Assembly: GCA_028343845.1 (NCBI GenBank)
Contig: JAOLZO010000005.1
Location: forward strand, 1-64,000
Direction: 5' to 3'
Source: Verrucomicrobiota bacterium
GTDB taxonomy: Bacteria; Verrucomicrobiota; Verrucomicrobiia; Opitutales; Seribacteraceae
Length of the DNA stretch: 64,000 bases
The notes under the pieces: model-generated
What the model was told of the DNA's origin: nothing
The model's database searches: none
The model's input: the letters and a program-made list of their open reading frames with translations, nothing else
Program-made: the position numbers and the translations under genes
Part shown: one piece after another, positions 44,968 to 53,845 of the stretch
Layout: each line of letters begins with the position of its first letter
Position numbering within the stretch: position 1 is the first letter of the stretch

Positions 44968-45697
44968 ACTTACCGAAACCCCAATGAAGAGGCCACCCCT
45001 CCGGTTGGCCTTTCTCGCCCTTTCATGCCTTTTCCTTCATGGATGCTGTACCAAGGCCGTTCCCCTGGAGCTTTCTTCGGAAACCCATTCGAAAGAGGAA
45101 CAAGCCACAGGGAAGTGGTCGGTCGAGTTCGAGGAAAACTTTTCCAGCTTGGAGCTAGGAAGCGAGCCGGAAAATCTTTTTATTCTGGATGGAAACTATG
45201 CGGTGAGCCAAGAAGAGAATGACAAGAGGCTTACTTTGCCGGGCAGTCCGGTGGGTGACTTCGGTTTGCTCTTTGGTCCCCGGGTTCGCGAGAAAAGCCT
45301 GAGCCTATCGTTTTCTTTTCTTGCGAGCAAGAAGGGTAGAAGAGTGCCGGCACTGGCTGCAGGTTTGGGGGGAGTGCGCTCCTATCGTTTCCGTTTGAAT
45401 GCCGCTACGGGGGAAATACTTCTTTTTCGACAAGACGTTGAAATTGGGAAGGTTGCCTATCAGTGGGAAAGCGGTGCCTGGACTCGAGTTCGATTCCAAG
45501 CTCTTCCTGGCGAGGGTGAGAAAACCCGCATTAGGCTGAAACTCTGGAAGCGCGGTGAAGGCGAGCCGGATGAATGGCTATTGGATCAGGTCGATCCAAA
45601 TGGGTTTGCGGGCGGGAAATGCGCGCTTTGGGCATATCCGTATGCCGGCACTCCGATCCATTTTGATGATTTGAAAATAGAATCCAAGGCTTTGTAG
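44960..45697 (+). CDS. Putative lipoprotein with a concanavalin-like domain
   Basis: 245 residues. A lipobox ending LHGC near residue 28 indicates a lipoprotein; ATG 44984 would give a shorter signal. The rest is beta-rich, with WTRVRFQALPGEGEKTRIRL and IHFDDLKIE near the end. These resemble the C-terminal sandwich domain of the propeller lipoprotein at 18631 (WYRLKTRVDLL, KVYFDNLLI) and DUF1080/LamG-like folds. It overlaps the permease stop by 8 bases and may be a substrate-binding or envelope partner of that transporter. Function unknown. Confidence 0.7.
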   Translation: MNELTETPMKRPPLRLAFLALSCLFLHGCCTKAVPLELSSETHSKEEQATGKWSVEFEENFSSLELGSEPENLFILDGNYAVSQEENDKRLTLPGSPVGDFGLLFGPRVREKSLSLSFSFLASKKGRRVPALAAGLGGVRSYRFRLNAATGEILLFRQDVEIGKVAYQWESGAWTRVRFQALPGEGEKTRIRLKLWKRGEGEPDEWLLDQVDPNGFAGGKCALWAYPYAGTPIHFDDLKIESKAL

Positions 45698-45767
45698 AAA
45701 GGCCGGGCTTGCAAATGTTTTTTTGCCGCGTGGCAGACTGCGGGTTGCTCGTTTTACGGATTTTTAT

Positions 45768-48101
45768 ATGCTGAATTCCATGGGAATTAATCCTAGAGTT
45801 TGGACGCTTGCTTTCTTTGCGCTGATTGCCTCCATGAGCGTGCCTGCTTGGTCTGAGGAATCGAATCGTTACGCGAGGGAGATCCTTCCCCTGTTGCAGG
45901 AGTATTGCTATGACTGCCATGGTGATGGTGCCAAGAAAGGAAAATTGGCACTCGATATTCATTCGGATTATGACGAGATCATGGGAGATCATGAGTTATG
46001 GAAAAGGGTGTGGGAAAACCTCCATAGACGAAATATGCCTCCCGCAGACAAGGATCAACCTGGAGACGAAAAAACCGATCAAATTCTGAGTTGGATAGAA
46101 AAAACCGTTTTCAAACACGACCCGGAAAAGACTGTTCCCGGGCACGTAGTCTTGAGGCGGTTGAACCGGGTGGAATACAAAAACACCATTCGTGATCTTT
46201 TTGGAGTGAAGATCGAAACCGAATCTTTATTTCCTGCTGATGATACGGGACATGGGTTTGATACGATCGGCGAGGTCCTGACAGTATCTCCGCTCCTTAT
46301 GGAAAAGTACATGGTGGCTGCGGATTTGGTTTTGGAGAAGGCATTCGGAGGGAGAGGGTCCAATGATGCCGAGCTTGTTTTTGCGACACCGATGATTCGC
46401 GGGGGCAAACCACTCGGAGAGGTTCGGGTTTTGCCTTCTACGGGGTCGTTTTCAGTGACCCCGGCGATTGCTGCATCGGGAAGCTACAAAGTGGAAATCG
46501 AGGCCTCCGCAAGTCGCGCGGGAAAGGGCTATGCCGAAATGGGGGTAAGGATCGGCAAGGAGTTTTCTCAAACGATCGAAGTGAAGGCTGAGTATCCATC
46601 CTTCAAGACTTACCGTTTCGAGCAAGTTCTTGAGAAAACGGCTGGTTTGGAAATACGGGCCTCTTTTCTAAATGATTTTTACGATCCGCGAAACCAGGAT
46701 CGCAAAAGAAGAGACCGTAACCTGTTTGTTCGCAAAATTTCCCTTATTCCTGATGACGTACTCTCTGAAGATTCTTCCCTCCGTAGAAAAAGCCTCTTGG
46801 GAGGTGTCAGAGACGAGGATTTCAATCAGGAAAGGGTACATGCTGTTCTCCGGAAACTTTTGCCCCGTATTTATCGAGTGGGGTTGAGTGAGCCGGAAAT
46901 TGCCAGACACCTCGATCTTTTCAACGTAACGAGGGAAGGCAAGGGAGGGAATTTCGGTGCGCTTCGGGTCGTGCTCAAGGCCGCTTTGGTTTCTCCGCGA
47001 TTTCTTTTTCGGGAAGAAACGAGAACTGACAAGAGAGATTCCGTCAAACCGTATCCCCTTGATGACTTCGCTCTGGCGAACAGATTGTCCTATTTTCTGT
47101 GGAGTTCACTGCCTGATGAAGCTCTTTGGCAAAGAGCCCTCGACGGAACATTGAGATCTAATTTGGGAAAGGAGGTTCGCCGTATGCTTGCGGATCCAAA
47201 GACCGATGCGTTCATTGCCAATTTTACCGGACAATGGCTGCAGCTTCGCGACTTGGAAATGTCCAATCCGGATAGGCGCCGGTTTCCGGTCTTTTCGGAT
47301 GAGCTGAGGGGTGTTATGCGTCAGGAAACAGAACTTTTTTTCTCCCATCTCCTTCGGGAGAACAGGCCCATTTCTGAGTTTTTGACAGCAAACTATACAT
47401 TCTCCAACAAAAAGTTGGCCGATTATTACAAGTTGGAAGGTAAGTTTGACAATGCATTCAAGAAAGTATCTCTAAGCGGGGCGAACCGTAAGCAAAGAGG
47501 CGGCCTCTTATCTCATTCCTCGATCCTTACCATTACCTCAAACCCAACCCGGACCTCCCCGGTCAAGCGAGGGAGATGGGTTTTGGACAATTTGCTAGGC
47601 GCCCCCCCCAAGGAACCGCCTCCGGGAATACCGGAACTGGAAGATCCATCATCAGGAACCGACCTTAAATTGACCCTTCGTGAACAACTAGCCAAACACA
47701 GTCGCAGTTCTGAATGTTCGTCCTGTCATGCAAGCATGGATGCAATGGGATTTGCCTTGGAAAATTATGATGCGATTGGAAAATGGCGTATGAGCGAGGG
47801 GGGAAATCCAATTGACGCAATGGGGAAATTGGCAACGGGAGCAAGTTTTTCCGGTCCTATGGAGCTACAGGAATTTATAGCAGAGAAAAAGCTAAGCGCT
47901 TTCATACGGTGCCTGACGGAAAAGCTTCTGACTTATGGAATCGGCCGGGGTATGGAGTACTATGATCGAGTGGCCATTGAAAAAATTGCCCGCAAAGTCT
48001 CCCAGGAAGGCAAAGGATTGGAGGATCTGATCATAGAGGTTGTAGGTAGTGCACCATTCACCTTTGTCGGCCAAAGATCGGCGTTAGTGCCGGACGACTA
48101 A
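45768..48101 (+). CDS. Planctomycete-type cytochrome c protein with DUF1592-group domains
   Basis: About 777 residues, exported (signal about 1-29). The heme motif CYDCH is at C47/C50/H51 in a PSCyt1-like domain. The body shows the DUF1587/1592/1588/1585 order typical of PVC proteins: RRLNRVEYKNTIRDLFGV, the sandwich-like middle, LANRLSYFLWSSLPDE, NRKQRGGLLSHSSILT, and a C-terminal CSSCHASMDAMGFALENYD with a second CxxCH heme site. The last domain is TEKLLTYGIGRGMEYYD. It is paired with a DUF1552 gene 41 bases downstream, as is usual. Electron transfer in polymer breakdown has been suggested but not shown. ATG 45780 is an alternative start. Confidence 0.9.
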   Translation: MLNSMGINPRVWTLAFFALIASMSVPAWSEESNRYAREILPLLQEYCYDCHGDGAKKGKLALDIHSDYDEIMGDHELWKRVWENLHRRNMPPADKDQPGDEKTDQILSWIEKTVFKHDPEKTVPGHVVLRRLNRVEYKNTIRDLFGVKIETESLFPADDTGHGFDTIGEVLTVSPLLMEKYMVAADLVLEKAFGGRGSNDAELVFATPMIRGGKPLGEVRVLPSTGSFSVTPAIAASGSYKVEIEASASRAGKGYAEMGVRIGKEFSQTIEVKAEYPSFKTYRFEQVLEKTAGLEIRASFLNDFYDPRNQDRKRRDRNLFVRKISLIPDDVLSEDSSLRRKSLLGGVRDEDFNQERVHAVLRKLLPRIYRVGLSEPEIARHLDLFNVTREGKGGNFGALRVVLKAALVSPRFLFREETRTDKRDSVKPYPLDDFALANRLSYFLWSSLPDEALWQRALDGTLRSNLGKEVRRMLADPKTDAFIANFTGQWLQLRDLEMSNPDRRRFPVFSDELRGVMRQETELFFSHLLRENRPISEFLTANYTFSNKKLADYYKLEGKFDNAFKKVSLSGANRKQRGGLLSHSSILTITSNPTRTSPVKRGRWVLDNLLGAPPKEPPPGIPELEDPSSGTDLKLTLREQLAKHSRSSECSSCHASMDAMGFALENYDAIGKWRMSEGGNPIDAMGKLATGASFSGPMELQEFIAEKKLSAFIRCLTEKLLTYGIGRGMEYYDRVAIEKIARKVSQEGKGLEDLIIEVVGSAPFTFVGQRSALVPDD

Positions 48102-48142
48102 TTTTATTGTCTCTAAATGTAATTTTAGAGATATTATCTTAC

Positions 48143-49525
48143 ATGATTGCGGCTGATTTGTCTCGGAGATGCTTCTTAAGGGGCCTCGGTGTATCCTTGG
48201 CTTTACCTGGTTTTGAATCACTGGCCAAGGGACCAGTAAAGCCCATTCCTCTGCGCATGGGATTCGCTTATGTTCCAAACGGTGTCATCATGGAGAATTG
48301 GCGACCCAAGCAGCTGGGGAATGGAACCGCCTTTCCATCAGCCCTCAAGCCCTTGGAAAAAATGAAGAGGGACTTTCAAATACTCAGTGGCCTTGACCAT
48401 ACCAAGGCCAACGCAAATGGGGATGGCGGAGGAGATCATGCGCGGGCTAGCGCGACCTTTTTAACCGGATGCCAAGCCCGCAAAACTGCTGGGAAGGACA
48501 TTAAACTCGGGGTCTCGGTCGATCAAGTGGCAGCCGAATCGATCGGAAAGCGCACAAAACTACCGTCCCTGGAATTAAGCTGTGACGCAGCCCGCGGATC
48601 AGGGAAATGCGATTCCGGATATAGCTGCGCATACCAGTATAACCTCTCTTGGAAGAATGAATCGGTCCCTGTGCCCGCAGAATCAAACCCCCGTTTAGCT
48701 TTCGAACGGTTGTTTGGGCAATCTCAGTTCGGGGGGGACAGAAAGGCAGTCCAACGAAGGGTGGGGCAGGACAAAAGCGTGCTGGATTTCGTTTTGGAAG
48801 ATGCGAAAAGGATGAAGGGGCGGCTAGGCTATGATGACAGGCAGAAACTCGAAGAATATTTCGAGAGCGTTCGAGAGATCGAGTCAAGAATAAGTGGAAG
48901 CCTTCGTAAGCAGGAGGACTTTTCCGCCCTGAAACGCCCGGAAGGAATCCCTGGAAATTATCGAGATCATATTCGTGCTATGTTTGACTTGATGGCTTTG
49001 GCCTACCGGTCGGATCTTACGCGAATTTCGACCTTTCTGCTTGCCCACGACGGAAGCAATCGCAGTTTTCGCGACATAGGAGTGCCCGAGGGGCACCACA
49101 GTTTGTCTCATCACCGGGATGATCTTGTCAAAATGCGGAAACTCTCGAGCATTGACCGCTTTTATTGCGAGCAATTTGGGTATTTCATTTCAAAACTAGC
49201 CGGATTTAAGGAGAGTGACGGCAGTCGCTTGCTGGATCATTGCATGATTGTTTACGGGAGTGGTATAAGTGATGGCAATCGTCACCGACACGTTGATCTT
49301 CCTATTTTGTTGGCGGGAGGAAAGGCCCATGGCCTGAAAACCGGACGGCACCATGATTTTTCAGGTAAAATGGCGACGCTTACCCCTGGCGAAAAAGAAG
49401 AGATTGACCGAAGCAAGGAAGGAATAGGAATCCCTATGTCCAACCTTCACCTTGGGCTTTTGGCGAAAATGGGAGTGCGGGCTGATCGATTGGGTGACAG
49501 TACGGGAATCGCAACTGGTTTTTGA
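48143..49525 (+). CDS. DUF1552 protein with twin-arginine leader
   Basis: 460 residues. The N-terminus has a twin-arginine signal (SRRCFLRGLGVSLALPG), followed by FAYVPNGVIMENWRP, FQILSGLDHTKANANG and DHARASATFLTG, typical of DUF1552. Near the C-terminus come MIVYGSGISDGNRHRHVDLPILLAGG and the LHLGLLAKMG segment. This family is the usual partner of DUF1592-type cytochrome proteins and belongs to the alkaline-phosphatase-like group with DUF1501. No activity is known. I chose ATG 48143 because the arginine signal follows it directly; the open frame extends to a TTG at 48107. It ends the long plus-strand run. Confidence 0.87.
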   Translation: MIAADLSRRCFLRGLGVSLALPGFESLAKGPVKPIPLRMGFAYVPNGVIMENWRPKQLGNGTAFPSALKPLEKMKRDFQILSGLDHTKANANGDGGGDHARASATFLTGCQARKTAGKDIKLGVSVDQVAAESIGKRTKLPSLELSCDAARGSGKCDSGYSCAYQYNLSWKNESVPVPAESNPRLAFERLFGQSQFGGDRKAVQRRVGQDKSVLDFVLEDAKRMKGRLGYDDRQKLEEYFESVREIESRISGSLRKQEDFSALKRPEGIPGNYRDHIRAMFDLMALAYRSDLTRISTFLLAHDGSNRSFRDIGVPEGHHSLSHHRDDLVKMRKLSSIDRFYCEQFGYFISKLAGFKESDGSRLLDHCMIVYGSGISDGNRHRHVDLPILLAGGKAHGLKTGRHHDFSGKMATLTPGEKEEIDRSKEGIGIPMSNLHLGLLAKMGVRADRLGDSTGIATGF

Positions 49526-49690
49526 TTCCTTACGATCCTAATCCAAAGAATGCTTGCTTTTTGGGAAGCTGACTAGGGACGAGTTACAAACCCTTTTTTC
49601 GGGCCCCTGACTGACCGCTTCCAAAGGAAACACTTGCCAGTATCAGTTTTTTCCTTTGTGAATTAGTACTAGAAACGAAGTTTTTTTCCC

Positions 49691-50899
49691 GTGTATAGTA
49701 TAAATCGCTTGTTTTTCCTCTCTTTGGGAAGTGTTTGCTTTCTGATCGTGCCTTTCTTTTGGTTGGCATTGGCATTGGACTTTAGTGCTTTGGAGAACTT
49801 TGTCGTGAAGCTGTCCACGACTGAATTCGTCGGTTATCCAATACCGGAATTGCTCGGAGCGCAAAAGGATGCATCGGTTATAGATCAGGTTTTGAGAATA
49901 AAAATTTTCTTTACCGTCCTCGTTGTCGCCTACTCACTTTTTTTCGTGGCATTGTCGCGCGTGGAGGGGTCGAGAAAAAGAAACAATTACTGCGCTCGCG
50001 GGCTAGCGGTTCCCCTGTTCATATTAATACTTGGGTTTTGGTTCAAATTTATCGGGGACGACCATATTATTTCCAAAGAGGAGAAAACCGAACTATTTCA
50101 GTATACCACTGGTTGCTTCATAATCTCCGTCATGATGTTAACCTATTCCTTTCGTTCAGTTAAAAAAGTTAAACCGCAAAAAGAGGAAGTAACCGAGACG
50201 CCAAAAACTTCCTCTACCGAAAAGAAGGAAACCGAAAGCGGCCAAGATTTGGTAGCCAAAGAGGACAACGAAAAGGCATCTCCAGAGGAAGAATCTGTCG
50301 ATGGCGAGTCTGAGGCAAGCGGTTCCGAGAGCGAAGCGCTGCCCCCGCCCGATGCCCTTGGTCCTGCGGACGATTTGGCATCTCCGGAGTTAGAACCTGC
50401 CGGGGCCGAGCCTGATGCAAGTGTTGCCGAGAGCGAAGCGCTGCCACCGCCCGATGCCTTTGATCCCGCGGACGATTTGGCATCTCCGGAGGTAGAACCT
50501 GCCGTTGCCGAGCCTGATGCAAGAGTTGCCGAGAGCGAAGCGCTGCCACCGCCCGATGCCATTGATCCAGCGGAAGATTTGGCATCTCCGGAGTTAGAGC
50601 CTGCCGGAGCCGAGCCTGATGCAAGTGTTGCCGAGAGCGAAGCTCTGCCACCGCCCGATGCCCTTGCTCCTGTGGAAGATTTGGCATCTCCGGAGGTAGA
50701 CCCTGCCGGAGCCGAGCCTGATGCAAGTGTTGCCGAGAGCGAAGCGCTGCCACCGCCAGATGCCCTTGACCCTGCGGAAGATTTGGCATCTCCGGAAGTA
50801 GAGCCTGCCGGAGCCGAGCCTGATGCAAGTGTTGCCGAGAGCGAATCGCTGCCACCGCCCGATGCCCTTGACCCTGTGGACGAACCCCCTTCATCTTGA
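49691..50899 (+). CDS. Four-helix membrane protein with a 34-residue repeat tail
   Basis: 402 residues. The N-terminal half has hydrophobic helices at about 6-30, 70-90, 103-120 and 138-155. From about 160 the protein is a very acidic, Ala/Pro-rich tail. Residues 210-400 hold about 5.6 copies of a 34-residue unit with ESEALPPPDA and DLASPE as its core. I do not recognise the family; the tail may be a flexible or surface linker. Start is GTG 49691 after a T-run. The stop overlaps the next gene (TGATG), so the pair is co-translated. Confidence 0.75.
   Translation: MYSINRLFFLSLGSVCFLIVPFFWLALALDFSALENFVVKLSTTEFVGYPIPELLGAQKDASVIDQVLRIKIFFTVLVVAYSLFFVALSRVEGSRKRNNYCARGLAVPLFILILGFWFKFIGDDHIISKEEKTELFQYTTGCFIISVMMLTYSFRSVKKVKPQKEEVTETPKTSSTEKKETESGQDLVAKEDNEKASPEEESVDGESEASGSESEALPPPDALGPADDLASPELEPAGAEPDASVAESEALPPPDAFDPADDLASPEVEPAVAEPDARVAESEALPPPDAIDPAEDLASPELEPAGAEPDASVAESEALPPPDALAPVEDLASPEVDPAGAEPDASVAESEALPPPDALDPAEDLASPEVEPAGAEPDASVAESESLPPPDALDPVDEPPSS
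50321..50880 (+). repeat. In-frame 102-base tandem repeat
   Basis: The core GAGAGCGAAGCG occurs at 50327, 50429, 50531, 50633 and 50735, and as GAGAGCGAATCG at 50837, always 102 bases apart. The copies are nearly identical, keep the reading frame and code for the Ala/Pro/Glu-rich tail of the membrane protein. Near-identity indicates recent expansion or gene conversion. Such repeats are prone to copy-number change and can be collapsed in assembly. Confidence 0.95.
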
Positions 50900-52311
50900 T
50901 GAAAGTTGCAAAGTTTTTATTGGTTTTCATTCTCGGCGTTTTTATCCTTTATGTTTTGGAAGGAGCTTGTTTTCGATTAGTTGAAAAATATGCCGAGAAT
51001 AGGCTCACAATCGCTTGGGGGTATTCGGGAGCAGGTACCTTCAATAGCATCCTAAAACATTTACCAATCAATCATTTTAAGGAGCGTCCTGAGGACGAAG
51101 TGCTCGATGCTGATCAATCTTCTTTGCAGAAAGCGATGGTGGAAGGAGAGTATGCAGCCGCAGTCATGAGCTTCGCTCGTCCGATGCGAGATCGTTATGA
51201 AGAATATGTAAAAAGTAAGCTGGAACCACTTTCGAAATTCGAAATTCGGGATTACGGGGAAGTTCGCGGCTTGGTTTTGCCAGGCTTGAAAAAGCCGGCT
51301 AGTTTGGAGGACGTAAACAACAAGGATGCCAGAAGAGTAGGGGATGACTTGGAATATTCAGAGGGAATGCTAGTGCGCGTTCTTGCTTCTACAAAACCCG
51401 AAGACTATGAGAATGAATTTGCCGAACTGGAATCGACCTTCGGTTTTCTTTTGGAAAACGGAATAGCGTGTCTAGTCCTCCCAGTTAGTTCTGGAGAGGA
51501 GATTCTCGATAGGATTGCCTACTTGCAAGCGGAGCATAAGTTGCTCAGCCAGAATATTTTTGCATGGGGTGATCAAAAAGGGGCAGGTTATTTACTCGAA
51601 GCTTGTCGGGAAAGTCCCGAAAAATTCAAGGGTGTTTACGTGGGCGATCCGATTGGAACGCCGCGTTCGCCAAATGTGACAGGCTTACCTTGGCTGACCG
51701 TGCGAATTTCCCCCCCGAAGGAAGGTTCTGTCTTGAATAAAGAGGAAGAAGAGACCATCAAGAATGTTTTGAGTTGGGTGCGGGCGGGCCGTATGATTAA
51801 TTCCGTTTATCCTTCCCGCTTGGGAGGATTGCTCCATTTGGAGGATTCCCCAAAGAGCGGCCAAATGCCCTCTTTCTTCGTTGCCTGCCTTCTCCAGTGT
51901 TCGAGGTATATCGAGAGGGTGGGTGGTAAATGGCCCACTCCCCAACCCCTTCCTGCGGAGGATTCTTTGGAGGGAATTACGGTTGCACCCGATTCCCCAA
52001 GCATGAAAGAAGAAAAACCCTTTGATTTGGAAAGAATTGAAAAGACCATCCAGAAACTCTCTAAAGAGGAAGAAGAGACCGTTAAGCTTGTGGATGCAAC
52101 TTTTGACTGTGAAATCGTGAAGGGTTATCGCCAGTTGCACAGCAACAACCCAAACCTTAAGCAAGTAAGCAACAGGGATCTGGTCTTGATGCTAGGTGCG
52201 GAGTTTGAAAAAATGGGCGTGGAAGTTATAGATCAGATTAAAGTAAAGGATCCCCTTTTTTACAGGTTTTATCTTTCCCTCAGGGCATTGGAGGATTCTC
52301 CTTTGCACTAG
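50899..52311 (+). CDS. Membrane-anchored protein of unknown function
   Basis: 470 residues with one N-terminal helix (about 5-24), then a soluble extracytoplasmic part. The N-terminal part contains AWGYSGAGTFNSILKHLP and FARPMRDRYEEYV. The middle (about 175-285) has an alpha/beta character: GIACLVLPVSSGEEIL, IFAWGDQKGAGYLLEA and FKGVYVGDPIG, like a hydrolase fold, though no nucleophile of the GxSxG type is clear. The C-terminal third is helical and charged. I do not recognise a family. It overlaps the repeat-tail gene by one base (TGATG), so the two probably work together. Confidence 0.7.
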   Translation: MKVAKFLLVFILGVFILYVLEGACFRLVEKYAENRLTIAWGYSGAGTFNSILKHLPINHFKERPEDEVLDADQSSLQKAMVEGEYAAAVMSFARPMRDRYEEYVKSKLEPLSKFEIRDYGEVRGLVLPGLKKPASLEDVNNKDARRVGDDLEYSEGMLVRVLASTKPEDYENEFAELESTFGFLLENGIACLVLPVSSGEEILDRIAYLQAEHKLLSQNIFAWGDQKGAGYLLEACRESPEKFKGVYVGDPIGTPRSPNVTGLPWLTVRISPPKEGSVLNKEEEETIKNVLSWVRAGRMINSVYPSRLGGLLHLEDSPKSGQMPSFFVACLLQCSRYIERVGGKWPTPQPLPAEDSLEGITVAPDSPSMKEEKPFDLERIEKTIQKLSKEEEETVKLVDATFDCEIVKGYRQLHSNNPNLKQVSNRDLVLMLGAEFEKMGVEVIDQIKVKDPLFYRFYLSLRALEDSPLH

Positions 52312-52353
52312 GTTTGCCTGAAAGTAACACTTTTGCCAAACTAGTTTGCGTTG

Positions 52354-52372
52354 AGGTTGCAGGGAGCAACCT
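52354..52372. terminator. Hairpin between convergent genes
   Basis: AGGTTGC (52354-52360), loop AGGGA, then GCAACCT (52366-52372) forms a perfect 7-base stem. It lies in the 90-base gap between two convergent genes ending at 52311 and 52402, where a bidirectional terminator is expected. No T-run follows on either strand, so factor-independent termination would be weak. Confidence 0.45.
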
Positions 52373-52401
52373 AACTGCCAGGAACCGGTTTTATCAGGGC
52401 G

Positions 52402-53811
52402 CTAAACTCCCTTGACCTTGGCCTCGAAGGAAATTTTGATTTCCTTGTCCGTTTTCCTGTGCGGAGAATTGGGTACGAGGATGAAGTTGTCAGTGATAAC
52501 GGGGTCATGCTCCAGGCCTGATACAATCCGAATGTCTTCCAAGCGTTGGCCAAAGAATGCAACAAATGGCCTATGGCCCCGCTGGACACCATTCTTGTTA
52601 ACGGGCATAAAGCTGCCGAGGCCGGCGGTGGGTTTTATTACGAAACTGTATTCATTGCCTTTTGCCGATAGCGTTTGATTCCAGTTTCTTTTGCCGTTTG
52701 CCATTTTCGCCTCCCAAGCCGGGTCTCCGTAAAAAGCAACGATGTCGCGATCAAAGAGCAGTCCTCTCAGGTCTTGCTTTCCAAGCCCAAGTTGTCGGGC
52801 AAGCGGAGATTGCCGGATCGTTGGCTTTGCTCCTGCTGCGTTCGCTCCGTTTGATCCCGGAAAGCAACTTTCAAGGCGATGAATGAGGGCATGATGATTT
52901 GCGAAGAATGCCTCGGTGAACGAATAGCGACCAGGTTGTTCAATGAAGTAATCAAGGCACCCCCATCCCATATAGCCATACCAGGTAACCTCTACGTATC
53001 CCATCATTTGGCGAACACCAGCACTTTTCAAGAATGCCGCTGCCATGGACTTCGGGCCCTGCAGGTGACCCATCAGGCAGTTTCCTATGGGCATATAGAT
53101 CTTTGGGTTGGGGGAGCTTACGGAATGATGCTTGCCGGATAGGTCCAAGCCATAAAGGGTTCCTTCATTCTTGCTTCGAAAAATACCGTTTTTATATCGA
53201 TAGCCAAGTTGAAGATCGTTTTCGGTGGCATGGCCCGAGGTCACGAAAAGATCGGGCTTTCCGTCATTTAATTCTTTGACGAAAAGCGAAGTCGTGTCTT
53301 GAGGCAATTGAATGGACTTAGCTTTCTCCAGAGCTTTTTTTTCGACGCCATGCCCTTTGCGAAGTTCGCAAAACCACTTTCCACGCTCACAACGATCCAA
53401 TGCGATCTCGGTGCATGCAAGAGAGTTTCGAATGACCAAGGGTTTTTCCGTCTTTGCAATGGCAAGGGCGTTGTCTGCATCATGGCCCGAAAGGATTCCC
53501 CAGAACAGGTCAGTATACGGGTCCTCGTCCAATTTTCTGGTGAGAACGTGAATAGCCCTGACGAAATCCTTGGTCGTTTCATTGGGGGTGGCGACGAAAC
53601 AGGCATGGCGAGGAAATGATTTCTTGAGAGAAGGGAGGGCTTCCTTGACCGAATGCTTGTACTGAATGATTTTGGCAGAGTGTTTCTCTTGAAGAGCGGC
53701 AACCACTTTTGCCCAATTTTTCTCCTTGGCGGTTTTATGGGAGACTACGATGGCATAGTCTGCGCCAAAGACCAGATGTGCGGACAGCAAGAGAAAAAGA
53801 AGACTTTTCAT
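52402..53811 (-). CDS. Exported clan-CD cysteine peptidase-like protein (C25/gingipain type)
   Basis: 469 residues with a signal peptide (about 1-17, ending VFG-AD). The centre carries a His-Cys pair in the order seen in clan CD peptidases: H194 in LFVTSGHATEN and C245 in MPIGNCLMGHLQG, each after a hydrophobic strand, then a segment like AAAFLKSAGVRQMMGY. This matches gingipain-like (C25) domains, where a caspase-like fold cleaves after Arg or Lys. A CFPGSNGANAAG loop and a beta-sandwich-like C-terminus follow. I chose ATG 53811 because the signal peptide begins there; ATG 53832 is upstream. Substrate unknown. Confidence 0.7.
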   Translation of the reverse strand: MKSLLFLLLSAHLVFGADYAIVVSHKTAKEKNWAKVVAALQEKHSAKIIQYKHSVKEALPSLKKSFPRHACFVATPNETTKDFVRAIHVLTRKLDEDPYTDLFWGILSGHDADNALAIAKTEKPLVIRNSLACTEIALDRCERGKWFCELRKGHGVEKKALEKAKSIQLPQDTTSLFVKELNDGKPDLFVTSGHATENDLQLGYRYKNGIFRSKNEGTLYGLDLSGKHHSVSSPNPKIYMPIGNCLMGHLQGPKSMAAAFLKSAGVRQMMGYVEVTWYGYMGWGCLDYFIEQPGRYSFTEAFFANHHALIHRLESCFPGSNGANAAGAKPTIRQSPLARQLGLGKQDLRGLLFDRDIVAFYGDPAWEAKMANGKRNWNQTLSAKGNEYSFVIKPTAGLGSFMPVNKNGVQRGHRPFVAFFGQRLEDIRIVSGLEHDPVITDNFILVPNSPHRKTDKEIKISFEAKVKGV

Positions 53812-53845
53812 GAGAGCCTTCGGCGGAATCACAAACGAAATTTGT

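Noticed and set aside
50214-50930. 238-codon and shorter antisense open frames across the repeat region
   Set aside because: They are caused by the 102-base repeat, which keeps any open frame open; the product is a low-complexity His/Gln/Arg repeat and the plus-strand protein has clear membrane helices.
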